The notes beneath the pieces were generated by a model that was given only the letters and a program-made list of their open reading frames with translations, was not told the DNA's origin and made no database searches. Shown here one piece after another: positions 16,942 through 28,665 of a stretch of DNA of 64,000 nucleotides. Numbering within the stretch: the stretch's first letter is position 1; each line of letters starts with the position of its first letter. A program made the translations under genes and the position numbers. The DNA is from Nesterenkonia sandarakina (GTDB lineage: Bacteria > Actinomycetota > Actinomycetes > Actinomycetales > Micrococcaceae), in assembly GCF_013410215.1 (NCBI RefSeq), contig NZ_JACCFQ010000001.1, positions 2,232,001 through 2,296,000 on the forward strand, in the 5' to 3' direction.

Positions 16942-18063
16942 ATGACGACTGACTACTACGAGGCGCTCGGCGTCAGCCGCTCGGCGTCCACCGAAGAGAT
17001 CAAGAAGGCCTACCGCAAACAGGCCCGCAAGCTTCACCCCGACGTGAATCCCTCCGAGGACGCCGCCGAGCAGTTCAAGGTGCTCGGCCACGCCTACGAG
17101 GTGCTCTCGGACCCGCAGAAGCGGCAGAACTACGACGCCACCGGTGACGCGAACGGCCGCGCCGGATTCCCCGGCGGGGGAGCAGGCGGCGGCTTCGGCG
17201 GCTTCGGGGACATCTTCGAGACCTTCTTCGGCGGCGGAGGCGGCGGCCCCGCCTCACGCACCCGCCGCGGTCAGGACTCACTGATCCGGGTCCGGATCGA
17301 CCTGCGCGACGCCGTGTTCGGCACCACCAAGGAGGTGGAGCTGGAGACCGCGGTGACCTGCACCGTCTGTGACGGTTCCTGCACCCGCAAAGGCACCTCG
17401 CCGACCACCTGCCCGGACTGCCACGGTCAGGGCCAGGTCCAGCGTCCGATGCGGTCCATCCTGGGCACCGTGATCCAGACCCAGACCTGTGCACGCTGCG
17501 CCGGCTTCGGCAACATCATCGAAGACCCCTGCCAGGAGTGCGACGGCCAGGGCCGGGTGCGCGAACGGAAGTCCCTGAAGGTCAAGGTCCCGGCAGGCGT
17601 GGACCGCGGCAACCGGATCCACCTGGCCGGCGAGGGCGAGGCCGGGCTGGCCGGCGGGCCCTCCGGGGACCTGTTCATCGAGGTCGAGGTCAAGCCGCAC
17701 GAGGTCTTCACCCGCCGCGGCAATGACCTGCACGCCACCGTCTCGATCCCGATGACCGCCGCCGCCCTGGGCACCATGGTCGCCCTGGACACCTTCGACG
17801 GCGCCGAGGAGCTCACCGTGAAGCCGGGCACCCAGTCCGGTGAGGTGCTCACGCTGAAGGAGCGCGGAGTCACCCATCTGCGCGGCGGCGGACGCGGCGC
17901 GCTGAAGGTGCACCTGAAGGTGGAGACCCCCACCAAGATCTCCGATCGCGAGGCTGCGCTGCTGCGCGAGCTCGCCGTGGAACGCGGCGAGGAGCGCGGG
18001 GAGTCCACCACCGAGCACCGCGGCGTCTTCGCGAAGCTGCGCGAACGCTGGGACGCGCTCTAG
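16942..18063 (+). CDS. dnaJ: Chaperone DnaJ (DnaJ2 type)
   Basis: A 373-residue DnaK co-chaperone. The J domain has His32-Pro33-Asp34, followed by a Gly/Phe-rich linker (about 73-105), a zinc-finger domain with [24 protein letters not shown] and CQECDGQG (about 142-212), and the C-terminal substrate-binding domain. In the first finger GSC replaces the usual GxG, but the paired cysteines are kept. Linkage to hrcA rather than dnaK-grpE is typical of the second actinobacterial DnaJ. It is in an operon with hrcA and probably under CIRCE control. Confidence 0.95.
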   Translation: MTTDYYEALGVSRSASTEEIKKAYRKQARKLHPDVNPSEDAAEQFKVLGHAYEVLSDPQKRQNYDATGDANGRAGFPGGGAGGGFGGFGDIFETFFGGGGGGPASRTRRGQDSLIRVRIDLRDAVFGTTKEVELETAVTCTVCDGSCTRKGTSPTTCPDCHGQGQVQRPMRSILGTVIQTQTCARCAGFGNIIEDPCQECDGQGRVRERKSLKVKVPAGVDRGNRIHLAGEGEAGLAGGPSGDLFIEVEVKPHEVFTRRGNDLHATVSIPMTAAALGTMVALDTFDGAEELTVKPGTQSGEVLTLKERGVTHLRGGGRGALKVHLKVETPTKISDREAALLRELAVERGEERGESTTEHRGVFAKLRERWDAL

Positions 18064-18093
18064 AGATGACGCCGATCAGATGCGCAGACTGAG

Positions 18094-18921
18094 ATGACGG
18101 CACCGCTGTTCCACCTCGCCCCGGGGGCGCTCGACGCCGCCGGGGTGGGCGAGCTGATCACGCTCACCGGGCGCGAGGGTCACCACGCCGCCACCGTGAT
18201 GCGGCTTCAGCCCGGGGAGTCGGTGCTGCTCTCCGACACCGTGGGACGCCGAGCCGAGGGTCTGGTGCGCGCAGCCGGGGACGGGCAGCTCCAGGTAGAG
18301 ATCCTCTCGGTCACCCAGGAGCCGGTGCTGCTGCCCCGGCTGGTGCTGGTCCAGGCGCTGGCCAAGGATCGCCGTGACCTCCAAGGCGTGGAGTCCGCCA
18401 CCGAGCTCGGCGTGGATGCGGTCATCCCGTGGCAGGCGGAACGCTCCGTCGCGCGCTGGAAGGCCGGGCGCGAGGCCAAGAAGCACGCGGAATGGGTCGC
18501 CACGGTCACCACAGCGGCGAAACAGACCCGCCGCACCACCATCCCCGAGGTCCGTCCGCTGCAGAGCACCGCGGCCTACCTGCGCGCGGTCGAGTCCGCA
18601 GGCGCCGGAGTCGGCGTCGTCGTCCTGCACGAAACCCAGGAGACCTCGCTGGCGGAGGCGATCGCCGCGCTGCAGGCCGGTATGGGACAGGAGAGCTCCG
18701 GGCAGCAGCTGCAGGAGCTGCATCTGGTGGTCGGGCCGGAGGGCGGGATCACTGACCGCGAGATCGAGCTGCTCACGGCGGCCGGGGCGCGGATCGCTCG
18801 GCTCGGACCTACCGTGCTGCGTTCCTCCACCGCTGGCCCCGCAGCCCTGGCGGCCACTCAGCTGCTCCTGGGGCGCTGGGACTGGGACACCGGGGCTGGT
18901 CCCCTCGAACAGAGCGCATAG
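18094..18921 (+). CDS. rsmE: 16S rRNA (uracil1498-N3)-methyltransferase
   Basis: A 275-residue SPOUT methyltransferase that uses SAM to methylate U1498 of 16S rRNA. The N-terminal PUA-like region contains GREGHHAATVMRL, and the C-terminal SPOUT knot contains VGPEGGITDREIELL near residue 213 and LGPTVLRSSTAGPAAL. These are the family signatures. It lies 30 nt after dnaJ and 11 nt before phoH, in the conserved hrcA-dnaJ-rsmE-phoH-ybeY-era order. Confidence 0.93.
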   Translation: MTAPLFHLAPGALDAAGVGELITLTGREGHHAATVMRLQPGESVLLSDTVGRRAEGLVRAAGDGQLQVEILSVTQEPVLLPRLVLVQALAKDRRDLQGVESATELGVDAVIPWQAERSVARWKAGREAKKHAEWVATVTTAAKQTRRTTIPEVRPLQSTAAYLRAVESAGAGVGVVVLHETQETSLAEAIAALQAGMGQESSGQQLQELHLVVGPEGGITDREIELLTAAGARIARLGPTVLRSSTAGPAALAATQLLLGRWDWDTGAGPLEQSA

Positions 18922-18924
18922 ACT
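18919..18924 (+). promoter_or_regulatory. Candidate -10 box (TAGACT) upstream of phoH
   Basis: TAGACT overlaps the rsmE stop codon and ends 8 nt before the phoH ATG. It may be an internal near-leaderless promoter. The adjacent GAGGAT is equally readable as a Shine-Dalgarno sequence, so confidence is low. Confidence 0.25.
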
Positions 18925-18932
18925 GAGGATCA

Positions 18933-19996
<1,064 letters not shown>

Positions 19997-20000
<4 letters not shown>

Positions 20001-20488
20001 CCGAGGTCCAGGTCACCGTGGAGGACAGCTCCGGGTCCGGTCTGATCTCCGGAGAGCACCTGGCCGAGCTGTTGGACCTCACCGGGTTCCTCTACGCCAG
20101 GCTGCACCTGGGACCAGCGGTGGCGCTGTCCATCACACTGGTGGACGAGGCCACGATCGAGGGGCTGCACCTGGACTGGATGGACCTGCCCGGCGCCACC
20201 GATGTGATGAGCTTCCCGATGGACGAGCTGATCGCCGGCACCGCTGAGGACCCGGTCACCGAGGGCGTGCTGGGCGACATCGTGATCTGCCCCGCGGTCG
20301 CGGCGACGCAGGCGCAGGCCAACGGGCACCCGCTGAGCGCCGAGCTGGCGCTGCTGGCGACCCACGGGGTGCTGCACCTGCTCGGACACGACCACGCCGA
20401 GCCGGCCGACCGCGAAGAGATGTTCACCCTGCAGCGGGCGCTCCTGGAGGAGTTCCTCGGTCACGCCGCCCCCACGCCGACGGTCTGA
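19997..20488 (+). CDS. ybeY: Endoribonuclease YbeY (rRNA maturation factor)
   Basis: A 163-residue zinc-dependent endoribonuclease for 16S rRNA 3'-end maturation. The metal site H-x3-H-x5-H is complete in HGVLHLLGHDH near residues 122-132. The start ATG overlaps the PhoH-like gene's stop by 4 nt. In many actinobacteria a CBS-domain (CorC/HlyC-like) membrane gene lies between ybeY and era. Here there is only a 110-nt gap holding a tandem repeat. Confidence 0.94.
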
Positions 20489-20507
20489 CACCCAGGCCAC
20501 CACGCAG

Positions 20508-20535
20508 AGCGCACCAGGCACAGCGCACCAGGCAC
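20508..20535. repeat. 14-bp tandem repeat, 2 copies
   Basis: Two exact adjacent copies of AGCGCACCAGGCAC (20508-20521, 20522-20535), starting 20 nt after the ybeY stop. Non-coding. Confidence 0.8.
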
Positions 20536-20598
20536 AGCCCAGCAGGACGACCGGACCGCAGCCGCGGCCCCGGCGCAGGAGAGGATCGGAACCCCACG

Positions 20599-21585
20599 AT
20601 GACCCCAGCACAGATGCCGCCGCAGCAGGAGGGCTTCGCGAGCTTCGATGAGAACTTCCGCGCAGGGTTCGCCAGCCTGGTCGGGCGGCCCAACGCAGGA
20701 AAGTCCACGCTGACCAACGCCCTGGTGGGGGACAAGGTGGCGATCACCTCCTCGAAGCCGCAGACCACCCGGCACACCATCCGCGGGATCGTGCACCGCA
20801 GCGACTTCCAGCTGGTCCTGGTCGACACCCCGGGGCTGCACCGCCCGCGCACCCTGCTGGGCAAGCGGCTCAACGGTCTGGTCATCGACACCCTCTCCGA
20901 GGTCGACGTCGTCGGGTTCTGCATCCCGGCCGATGAGAAGGTCGGTCCCGGTGACCGCTTCATCGCCGCCCAGCTGACCAAGCTCCCGCATAAGCGGGTG
21001 ATCGCGCTGGTCACCAAGGTGGACAAGGTCTCCCGCGAAGACCTCGCCGAGCAGCTCATGGCAGTGGACCAGCTCGGCCGGGAACACCTCGCCCAGGAGG
21101 GCAATCAGGCAGGCGGCTTCGCCGAGATCATCCCGGTCTCCGCCGTGGAGGGGGAGCAGACCGAAGTGGTGGTGGAGCAGCTCGCGGCGATGATGCCGAA
21201 GTCTCCGCCGCTGTACCCCGAGGGCGAGCTCACCGATGAGCCCGAGGCTGTCATGGTCGCGGAGCTGGTCCGGGAGGCCGCGCTGGAGGATGTCCGCGAC
21301 GAGCTGCCACACTCCATCGCGGTGGTGGTCGAGGAGATGGTGCCCCGCGAGGATCGCCCCGAAGATCGTCCGCTGCTGGACGTGCGGGTCTCCATCCACG
21401 TGGAGCGCGACTCGCAGAAGGCGATCATCATCGGCAAGCGCGGCGCCCGGCTCAAGGCCATCGGCACCGACGCCCGGGAAGGCATTGTCAAGCTGCTGGG
21501 CACCCCGGTGTACCTGGACCTGCACGTGAAGGTGACCAAGGAATGGCAGCGCGACCCCAAGAAGCTGGGACGGCTCGGCTTCTAG
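20599..21585 (+). CDS. era: GTPase Era
   Basis: A 328-residue essential GTPase that binds the 3' end of 16S rRNA during 30S assembly. G1 GRPNAGKST lies near 28-36, G3 DTPGL near 76, and TKVD as G4 near 139. The C-terminal KH domain has IIIGKRGARLKAIGTDAR. A short extension precedes the G domain (about 1-25). A Shine-Dalgarno-like CAGGAGAGGA lies upstream but somewhat distant. Confidence 0.96.
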   Translation: MTPAQMPPQQEGFASFDENFRAGFASLVGRPNAGKSTLTNALVGDKVAITSSKPQTTRHTIRGIVHRSDFQLVLVDTPGLHRPRTLLGKRLNGLVIDTLSEVDVVGFCIPADEKVGPGDRFIAAQLTKLPHKRVIALVTKVDKVSREDLAEQLMAVDQLGREHLAQEGNQAGGFAEIIPVSAVEGEQTEVVVEQLAAMMPKSPPLYPEGELTDEPEAVMVAELVREAALEDVRDELPHSIAVVVEEMVPREDRPEDRPLLDVRVSIHVERDSQKAIIIGKRGARLKAIGTDAREGIVKLLGTPVYLDLHVKVTKEWQRDPKKLGRLGF

Positions 21586-21632
21586 CCCACCGCCCGAGGT
21601 GGGGCCTCGCCGCCCTGCCCGCTCGGGGCGGA
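21586..21632 (+). terminator. Possible terminator hairpins after era (no U-tract)
   Basis: Two adjacent hairpins: CCCACC/GGTGGG (21586-21591 with 21598-21603) and CCGCCC/GGGCGG (21610-21615 with 21626-21631). Neither is followed by a T-run, so this is at best a non-canonical terminator. Confidence 0.35.
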
Positions 21633-21686
21633 TGGTCCACATGATGAGAATCAGGGTGACCCACCGCACAGGCCGGGGACGCATGC

Positions 21687-21692
21687 TAGTTT
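21687..21692 (+). promoter_or_regulatory. Candidate -10 box (TAGTTT) of leuL-leuA
   Basis: TAGTTT ends 7 nt before the GTG of the leucine leader peptide, so the leader would be read from a leaderless transcript. No clear -35 element is seen. Confidence 0.45.
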
Positions 21693-21743
21693 GTGAGTTG
21701 TGCAGACGATACGCCAGCGAGCGCTACTACTAGAGCTTCTCCG

Positions 21744-23664
<1,921 letters not shown>

Positions 23665-23764
23665 CGGCTCCTGGTGGGCTGAGCCAGCTCCGATCGCGGG
23701 CCCGGACCGTCCCGAGCCGAGGTTGCGCGGCCTGGGGCCGGCGCGGCCCCAATCCGGCGCGGGA

Positions 23765-23798
23765 CAGTTCCGGGCTGCCGCGGGGCAGTTCCGGGCTG
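23765..23798. repeat. 13-bp direct repeat at 21-bp period
   Basis: CAGTTCCGGGCTG occurs at 23765-23777 and 23786-23798, in the 164-nt space between leuA and recO. It is part of a wider degenerate 21-bp periodicity (GCGGGGCAGTTCCGGGCTG-like). Confidence 0.65.
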
Positions 23799-23816
23799 GC
23801 GCCCATGCCGCTGTAG

Positions 23817-23822
23817 TACTCT
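23817..23822 (+). promoter_or_regulatory. Candidate -10 box (TACTCT) of recO, leaderless-type
   Basis: TACTCT ends 6 nt before the recO ATG and no Shine-Dalgarno is visible in the intervening sequence, consistent with a leaderless transcript. Confidence 0.45.
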
Positions 23823-23828
23823 GCCAGC

Positions 23829-24575
23829 ATGGCCGGATCCACCTTCGCGTCCCGCTCCTACCGGGACGCCGCGATCGTGCTGCGCACCCAGAACCTGGGT
23901 GAGGCGGATCGCATCATCACCGCGCTGACCTCAGCGAACGGGCTGGTGCGGGCGGTCGCGAAGGGAGTGCGTCGCACCTCCTCGAAGTTTGGCGCCACGG
24001 TCGAGCCGTTCATGGTGGCTGATGTGCAGTTCGTCCACGGCCGCTCCCTGGACATCGTCACCCAGGCCACCTCGCGGCACACCTACGGTCCGGCGATCGT
24101 GGCCGACTACGAGAAGTACATGGCGGCGAGCACCATGGCCGAGACCGCGGAACGGCTGATGGACGTGGAGTCGGATTCCGGCTTCGGGGGTGCCCAGTTC
24201 CGGCTGCTTCACGGCGGGTACTCCGCGCTGGCCCGCGGGGTGCACCCGGCCGACGTCGTGCTGAACTCCTACCTGCTGCGCGCCCTGTCCGCGGCGGGCT
24301 GGGCGGTGACCTGGACCGCCTGCGTGGCCTGCGGCAGACCCGGCGCGCACACCGGCTTCCATCCGGCGGCCAGCGGACCGGTGTGTGTCGACTGCCGCCC
24401 CCCGGGCACCCGCACCCTGGACCCGGCCACGGTGGAGCTGCTGCACGCGCTGCAGCACGGCCACTGGGAGCAGACCCGCTCCTTCCGCAGCGACATCCGG
24501 CATGAGGCGACGAACGTGGTGATCGGCTACGCCCAGCACCACCTGGAGCGCAGACTGACCTCGCTGGGTCTCTGA
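23829..24575 (+). CDS. recO: DNA repair protein RecO
   Basis: A 248-residue recombination mediator of the RecFOR pathway that anneals single strands and loads RecA. An N-terminal OB fold (SYRDAAIVLRTQNLGEADRIITALT) is followed by helices and a C-terminal zinc-ribbon-like pair CVACG and CVDC near 163-190. The length is normal. It sits between leuA and uppS, as in other actinobacteria (era-leuA-recO-uppS). Confidence 0.94.
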   Translation: MAGSTFASRSYRDAAIVLRTQNLGEADRIITALTSANGLVRAVAKGVRRTSSKFGATVEPFMVADVQFVHGRSLDIVTQATSRHTYGPAIVADYEKYMAASTMAETAERLMDVESDSGFGGAQFRLLHGGYSALARGVHPADVVLNSYLLRALSAAGWAVTWTACVACGRPGAHTGFHPAASGPVCVDCRPPGTRTLDPATVELLHALQHGHWEQTRSFRSDIRHEATNVVIGYAQHHLERRLTSLGL

Positions 24576-24581
24576 GCCGCC

Positions 24582-24661
24582 CCGTCCCGCAGACCCGCGC
24601 CCGCGACACCCGCAGACCGGCGCCAGCGACACCCGCAGACCCGCGCCAGCGACACCCGCAC
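24582..24661. repeat. 23-bp tandem repeat, about 3.5 copies
   Basis: A diverged unit (24582-24604), two near-identical units GACACCCGCAGACCSGCGCCAGC (24605-24627, 24628-24650) and a partial unit to 24661. The array starts 6 nt after the recO stop. There is no T-rich terminator between recO and uppS. Confidence 0.85.
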
Positions 24662-24757
24662 CGATAGGACCCTGGCCGTGTCGGAGGCCAAGGTGCCGGA
24701 GAGACCGATGCCGCGGCCGTACCGCGCTGATCCGGGCGGCATGGAAGAATGAACGCC

Positions 24758-25564
24758 ATGTCCTCGTCGAGTCATCAGGATCCAGCCCCACACCGCGAGG
24801 GCGTCACCGCACCACAGCTGCCCCCGGAGCTGGTGCCGGACCACGTCGGGATCGTGATGGACGGCAACGGGCGCTGGGCGAATCAGCGCGGACTCCCACG
24901 CACCGAAGGCCACCGAGCCGGTGAGGCCGCGCTGATGGATGTGATTGCCGGCGCCATCGAGATCGGCGTGAAGCACATCAGCGTCTATGCCTTCTCCACC
25001 GAGAACTGGAAACGCTCACCCGATGAGGTGCGGTTCCTAATGGGCTACTCCCGCGAGGTGCTGCGCCGGCAGCGCGATGTGCTGCATTCCTGGGGCGTGC
25101 GGATCCGTTGGAACGGACAGCCTGGTCGGCTCTGGCGCTCGGTGATCAAGGAGCTGGAGACCTCCGAGGAGCTCACCGCTGGGAACACCCGGTTCACGCT
25201 GACCATGTGTGTGAACTACGGCGGTCGCGCGGAGATCACCGACGCGGTGAAGCTGATCGCCGCCGAGGTCGCCGCCGGCCGGATGGACCCGCGGAAGATC
25301 ACCGAGAAGACCGTGGCGGCCCACCTGGACGAGCCCGACCTTCCCGACGTCGACCTCTTCCTGCGCAGCTCCGGGGAGCAGCGGATCTCGAACTTCCTGC
25401 TCTGGCAGTCCGCCTACGCCGAGCTGGTGTTCATGGACGTGCTCTGGCCCGACGTGGACCGCACCACGCTGTGGGAGGCGGTGGAGATCTACGCCCGGCG
25501 GGATCGCCGCTATGGGGCGGCCGTGGACAGGTTCTCGCTGGGACGCTCGGCGTCGGGGGCATAG
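24758..25564 (+). CDS. uppS: Isoprenyl diphosphate synthase (undecaprenyl/decaprenyl type, cis)
   Basis: A cis-prenyltransferase of 268 residues that makes the polyprenyl carrier for cell-wall synthesis. The catalytic Asp is in [10 protein letters not shown] near residue 34. [18 protein letters not shown] and [24 protein letters not shown] split across its C-terminal third are family landmarks. Two ATGs compete: 24749 has GGAAG only 1 nt away, 24758 has it 10 nt away, so I choose 24758. The chain length of the product cannot be deduced. The last 55 nt overlap the convergent hydrolase gene. Confidence 0.93.
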   Translation: MSSSSHQDPAPHREGVTAPQLPPELVPDHVGIVMDGNGRWANQRGLPRTEGHRAGEAALMDVIAGAIEIGVKHISVYAFSTENWKRSPDEVRFLMGYSREVLRRQRDVLHSWGVRIRWNGQPGRLWRSVIKELETSEELTAGNTRFTLTMCVNYGGRAEITDAVKLIAAEVAAGRMDPRKITEKTVAAHLDEPDLPDVDLFLRSSGEQRISNFLLWQSAYAELVFMDVLWPDVDRTTLWEAVEIYARRDRRYGAAVDRFSLGRSASGA

Positions 25565-26622
25565 GCCCGCAGCCAGCGGTGCACCTCGTCCAGCGCACGG
25601 GTGCGCACGGACTCCTCTGAGGCGAACACGTCGTGGATCGCCCGGTGCACCCGGACCACCGTGACCTGATCCCCGAGCTTGACCGAGCGCCGCGCCAGCA
25701 GCTCCACATCGAGCACGGAATCTGATTCCTGGAGCTCCTCGGTCCAGTGCCGCCGGTAGGCGGTGGCGCCGGAGAGCAGCACCAGGATCGGCAGCTGCAG
25801 CCCCAGTCCCTCGTGGACCCTGCGGTGACCGGCCAGCACTGCCCGCATCCACCCCACCCGGATCGGGAAGGAGGTGCGCGGACGCCACTGCGGGTGCAGG
25901 GTCCACTCGCCCTGCGCCTGGTCCGAGAGGGTCTGCCAATAGTTGTCGATGGCGGGCAGCTTCAACGCCCGGGTGGGGGAGAACTGTCCCAGCGGTGCCA
26001 GGATCCCTTCGGTGGCGGTGCGCGCCGCCACATCGCCGGAGAGTTCCAGCCACGGGCTGTTGAGCACCAGGGCGCTGATCTCACCGGGGTTGCGCTGCGC
26101 CCACAGCGCCGCGACCAGACCGCCGGTGGAGTGCGCCTGAAGAATCGGCGCCGGGGCGTCCGGGTGCAGCGCACGGATCTCTGCCAGCGCGGCCTCGATG
26201 TCGGCGTCGTAGGTGGCCAGGTCATCGACGTAGCCCGGGGTCTGCCAGCTTCGCAGGCTGCGACCGTATTTGCGCAGGTCCAGGGCGTAGAAGGGACGTC
26301 CCCAGCTCTGCCAGCGGCGAGCCATGGGGATGTTGTAGAAGTAGTCCGCCCAGCCGTGGATGTGCAGCACCGGGGCCAGCTCCGGGGGGTGCTCGGGCTC
26401 GGCGGGGGAGTTCTTCGCCGCAGCCACCGCCTCGGCCTCTCCGGGACGCTCGTCCTGGACCGACTGCTGCTCGGGATCTGGTGAGTAGCTCACCAGCGTC
26501 GCGCTCACCGGGCCCTCCTCATCCTCGCCCAGCGGCAGGGTCAGTCGCTTGCAGCCAGGCAGATGATCAGGTGACCAGACTCCGACCGGGGAGTCCTCGA
26601 GCAGTTCGTCCATGGACTCCAT
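25510..26622 (-). CDS. Alpha/beta hydrolase (serine lipase/esterase-like)
   Basis: About 370 residues with an alpha/beta-hydrolase pattern: [11 protein letters not shown] for the oxyanion region, [11 protein letters not shown], and a nucleophile elbow AHSTGGL near residue 165. Later segments LVLLSG and [12 protein letters not shown] supply a plausible Asp and His. It resembles monoacylglycerol-lipase or lysophospholipase-like enzymes, but the substrate is unknown. There are two candidate starts, 26622 and 26613. Homology does not separate them and neither has a strong ribosome-binding site. Its 3' end overlaps uppS by 55 nt tail to tail, and its 5' end is divergent from pyrD. Confidence 0.8.
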   Translation of the reverse strand: MESMDELLEDSPVGVWSPDHLPGCKRLTLPLGEDEEGPVSATLVSYSPDPEQQSVQDERPGEAEAVAAAKNSPAEPEHPPELAPVLHIHGWADYFYNIPMARRWQSWGRPFYALDLRKYGRSLRSWQTPGYVDDLATYDADIEAALAEIRALHPDAPAPILQAHSTGGLVAALWAQRNPGEISALVLNSPWLELSGDVAARTATEGILAPLGQFSPTRALKLPAIDNYWQTLSDQAQGEWTLHPQWRPRTSFPIRVGWMRAVLAGHRRVHEGLGLQLPILVLLSGATAYRRHWTEELQESDSVLDVELLARRSVKLGDQVTVVRVHRAIHDVFASEESVRTRALDEVHRWLRAYAPDAERPSENLSTAAP

Positions 26623-26654
26623 CTTATGAGGCAACGTCGAGCGCGCCGGCATCC

Positions 26655-26660
26655 TAGGAT
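26655..26660 (+). promoter_or_regulatory. Candidate -10 box (TAGGAT) of pyrD
   Basis: TAGGAT ends 7 nt before the pyrD ATG. The same stretch contains GGATGGGAG, which could be a Shine-Dalgarno site, so leaderless or leadered translation is undecided. Confidence 0.35.
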
Positions 26661-26667
26661 GGGAGCC

Positions 26668-27741
26668 ATGTACCGCTTCGTCTTCCAGACCGTCTTCACC
26701 CGGATCGATCCCGAGCAGGCCCATCGCCTGGTCGTCTCCGGCCTGCGGCTCGGTCACCGGGTCGGTGCCGGTCGGGTCCTGGAGCGGCTGTGCCGCCCGG
26801 AGGAGTCGCTGCGGGTCCGTGCCCTGGGACTGGACTGGCCCTCACCGTTCGGGCTGGCCGCGGGCTTCGACAAGGGCGCCACCTCCGTGCTCCCGCTGGC
26901 CGCCATGGGCTTCGGGCACATCGAGATCGGCACGGTCACCGCGGCCGCGCAGCCGGGGAATCCGCGCCCTCGGATGTTCCGTCTGGTGAAGGACCGCGCG
27001 CTGATCAACCGGATGGGCTTCAACAACGACGGCGCCGAGGCGGTCCGCCCGCGGCTGGAGCAGATCCGAGACCGGATCTCCCGGATGAAGCGCGACCGTC
27101 GGCACGCCCCGGTGATCGGGGTGAACATCGGCAAGACCAAACTGACCCCGCTGGAGAACGCCACCGAGGACTATCTGGTCTCCACCCGGATGCTGGCGCC
27201 GGTGGCGGATTATCTGGTGGTCAACGTGTCCTCGCCGAACACCCCGGGGCTGCGTGCGCTCCAGGACATCGACTCGCTGCGCCCGCTGCTGAGCGCGGTC
27301 GGGGCCGCGGCCGACGACGCCGCGCAGCGCCACGTGCCGCTGCTGGTGAAGATCGCCCCGGACCTTGCCGACGACGACGTCGACGCGGTGGGTGCCCTGG
27401 TCACCGACCTCGGGCTGGACGGGGTCATCGCGACCAACACGACGATCTCCCGGGAGGGTCTACACAGTGACGACGAGCAGGTCCAGGCCGCGGGGGCCGG
27501 CGGGCTCAGCGGTCCGGTGCTTGCAGAGCGCTCGAAGCAGGTGCTGGTCCGGCTGCGCGCCGCACTCCCGCGCACCACAGCGATCATCTCGGTCGGGGGA
27601 GTGACCTCAGGAGACGACGTCGCGGAGCGGCTCGCGCTCGGCGCGGACCTGGTCCAGGGCTACACGGCCTTCGTCTACGAAGGCCCGTTCTGGGTGCGCC
27701 GGATTAACCGCCGCCTGGCCGAACTCCTGCGAAGCGGCTGA
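26668..27741 (+). CDS. pyrD: Dihydroorotate dehydrogenase (quinone), class 2
   Basis: Oxidises dihydroorotate to orotate, passing electrons to quinone at the membrane. The 357 residues with an N-terminal helical extension (YRFVFQTVFTRIDPEQAH) identify the class 2 enzyme. AAGFDKGA binds FMN, NRMGFNNDGA follows, and the catalytic Ser is in NVSSPNTPGLR. VGGVTSGDD and GYTAFVYEGP bind the FMN phosphate. It is unlinked from the pyrR operon at 52.7 kb. The 3' end, including the stop codon, has been tandemly duplicated (27728-27796). Confidence 0.95.
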   Translation: MYRFVFQTVFTRIDPEQAHRLVVSGLRLGHRVGAGRVLERLCRPEESLRVRALGLDWPSPFGLAAGFDKGATSVLPLAAMGFGHIEIGTVTAAAQPGNPRPRMFRLVKDRALINRMGFNNDGAEAVRPRLEQIRDRISRMKRDRRHAPVIGVNIGKTKLTPLENATEDYLVSTRMLAPVADYLVVNVSSPNTPGLRALQDIDSLRPLLSAVGAAADDAAQRHVPLLVKIAPDLADDDVDAVGALVTDLGLDGVIATNTTISREGLHSDDEQVQAAGAGGLSGPVLAERSKQVLVRLRAALPRTTAIISVGGVTSGDDVAERLALGADLVQGYTAFVYEGPFWVRRINRRLAELLRSG

Positions 27742-27796
27742 TGTGACTGCTGCGAAGCCGCTGACGTGGGTACTGCGAAGCCGCTGAGGTGACTGC
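27728..27796. repeat. 23-bp tandem repeat, 3 copies, spanning the pyrD stop
   Basis: Units at 27728-27750, 27751-27773 and 27774-27796 begin TGCGAAGCSGCTGA. The first unit contains the last codons and TGA of pyrD, so the array looks like a tandem duplication of the gene's own 3' end. AGCGGC of unit 1 can pair with GCCGCT of unit 2. Confidence 0.85.
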
Positions 27797-27820
27797 CGCG
27801 AGCCGGCGGTTGTGAGCATG

Positions 27821-27859
27821 CAGAACAGGGCCCCGCCGTCATGGCGAGGCCCTGTTCTG
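27821..27859. terminator. Bidirectional terminator between pyrD and DUF3043 gene
   Basis: Perfect 12-bp stem CAGAACAGGGCC (27821-27832) with GGCCCTGTTCTG (27848-27859), and an inner CGCC/GGCG pairing. It lies between convergent genes and probably serves both. Confidence 0.78.
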
Positions 27860-27920
27860 GAAGCGGACTGGTGCTCAGTCGGCGCAGCGCCGCTGAATCG
27901 CTGAGTCGGTGGGGTGCTGC

Positions 27921-28535
27921 TCAGGCGGGGAAGTGGCCGCGGGCCACCTGAGGCTTGGGCAGGCGCAGCCGGCGGATCTGCAGCGCGCGCATCGCGGCGT
28001 AGAACGGCAGACCTCGCTCCCGGTTCTCCACGCCGAACTTCGCGTCGACCTTCTTGCGCACGAGCCGTCCGACCCAGACGGCCTCGACCAGGACCGCGAG
28101 CACGAAGAGCCACAGGATCTGGCTGACGATGATCCGCATCTCCTCGTTCATCACAAAGGAGGCGAAGAGGAACACCAGCACCAGGATGAGCATCCATTCA
28201 CCGATGCCGAATCGGGCGTCGACGTAGTCACGCACGAAGCGGCGCTGCGGTCCACGGTCACGCGGTGGGAGGTACTTCTCCTCACCGGTCTCCATCGCCC
28301 GGCGCATCTTCACCCGCTGGTCAGCCATCTGCTGCCGCTGGGCGGCACGGGCGACCTTGCGGTCGTTCTGCACCAGGGGACGCTTGCGGGCCGCCTGCTG
28401 CTGGCTGCGCTTCGGGGTCGGCACACCCTTCTTCTCAGGCTGGCGCCTGGTGTTCTGGGCCTCGGCCCGGGCAGCCGCAGCCTCAGCTTCGGCTTGGGCG
28501 GTCTTCTCGGCATTGTTCTTCTTACGTCCTAGCAC
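27921..28535 (-). CDS. DUF3043 family membrane protein
   Basis: A 204-residue actinobacterial protein of unknown function. The Lys/Arg/Gln/Ala-rich N-terminus (about 1-85, beginning VLGRKKNNAEKTAQ) is probably disordered and cytoplasmic. Then come RDYVDARFGIGEWM and two membrane spans (about 111-129 and 135-155), with a conserved basic tail. The start is GTG 28535, which has a TACACT box 6 nt upstream and no Shine-Dalgarno. It is divergent from the Fe-S carrier gene. Confidence 0.85.
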   Translation of the reverse strand: MLGRKKNNAEKTAQAEAEAAAARAEAQNTRRQPEKKGVPTPKRSQQQAARKRPLVQNDRKVARAAQRQQMADQRVKMRRAMETGEEKYLPPRDRGPQRRFVRDYVDARFGIGEWMLILVLVFLFASFVMNEEMRIIVSQILWLFVLAVLVEAVWVGRLVRKKVDAKFGVENRERGLPFYAAMRALQIRRLRLPKPQVARGHFPA

Positions 28536-28541
28536 CCCGCC

Positions 28542-28547
28542 AGTGTA
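28542..28547 (-). promoter_or_regulatory. Candidate -10 box (TACACT) of DUF3043 gene, leaderless-type
   Basis: Minus-strand TACACT ends 6 nt before the GTG start at 28535. Confidence 0.45.
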
Positions 28548-28665
28548 GCGGGAATAATGGACCCCAAGCCTGGCAGCGTTTCCGTGTGCGGGAATGAACC
28601 CAGCAGCCCCATGCGTTGTTACCGTAGAGCACAGGCCTGCCGCTACAACGAGAGAGGTGTATGCC

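Noticed and set aside
16000-17000. Second CIRCE upstream of dnaJ
   Set aside because: Only 12 nt separate hrcA and dnaJ and no inverted repeat is present. dnaJ is probably controlled from the hrcA promoter.
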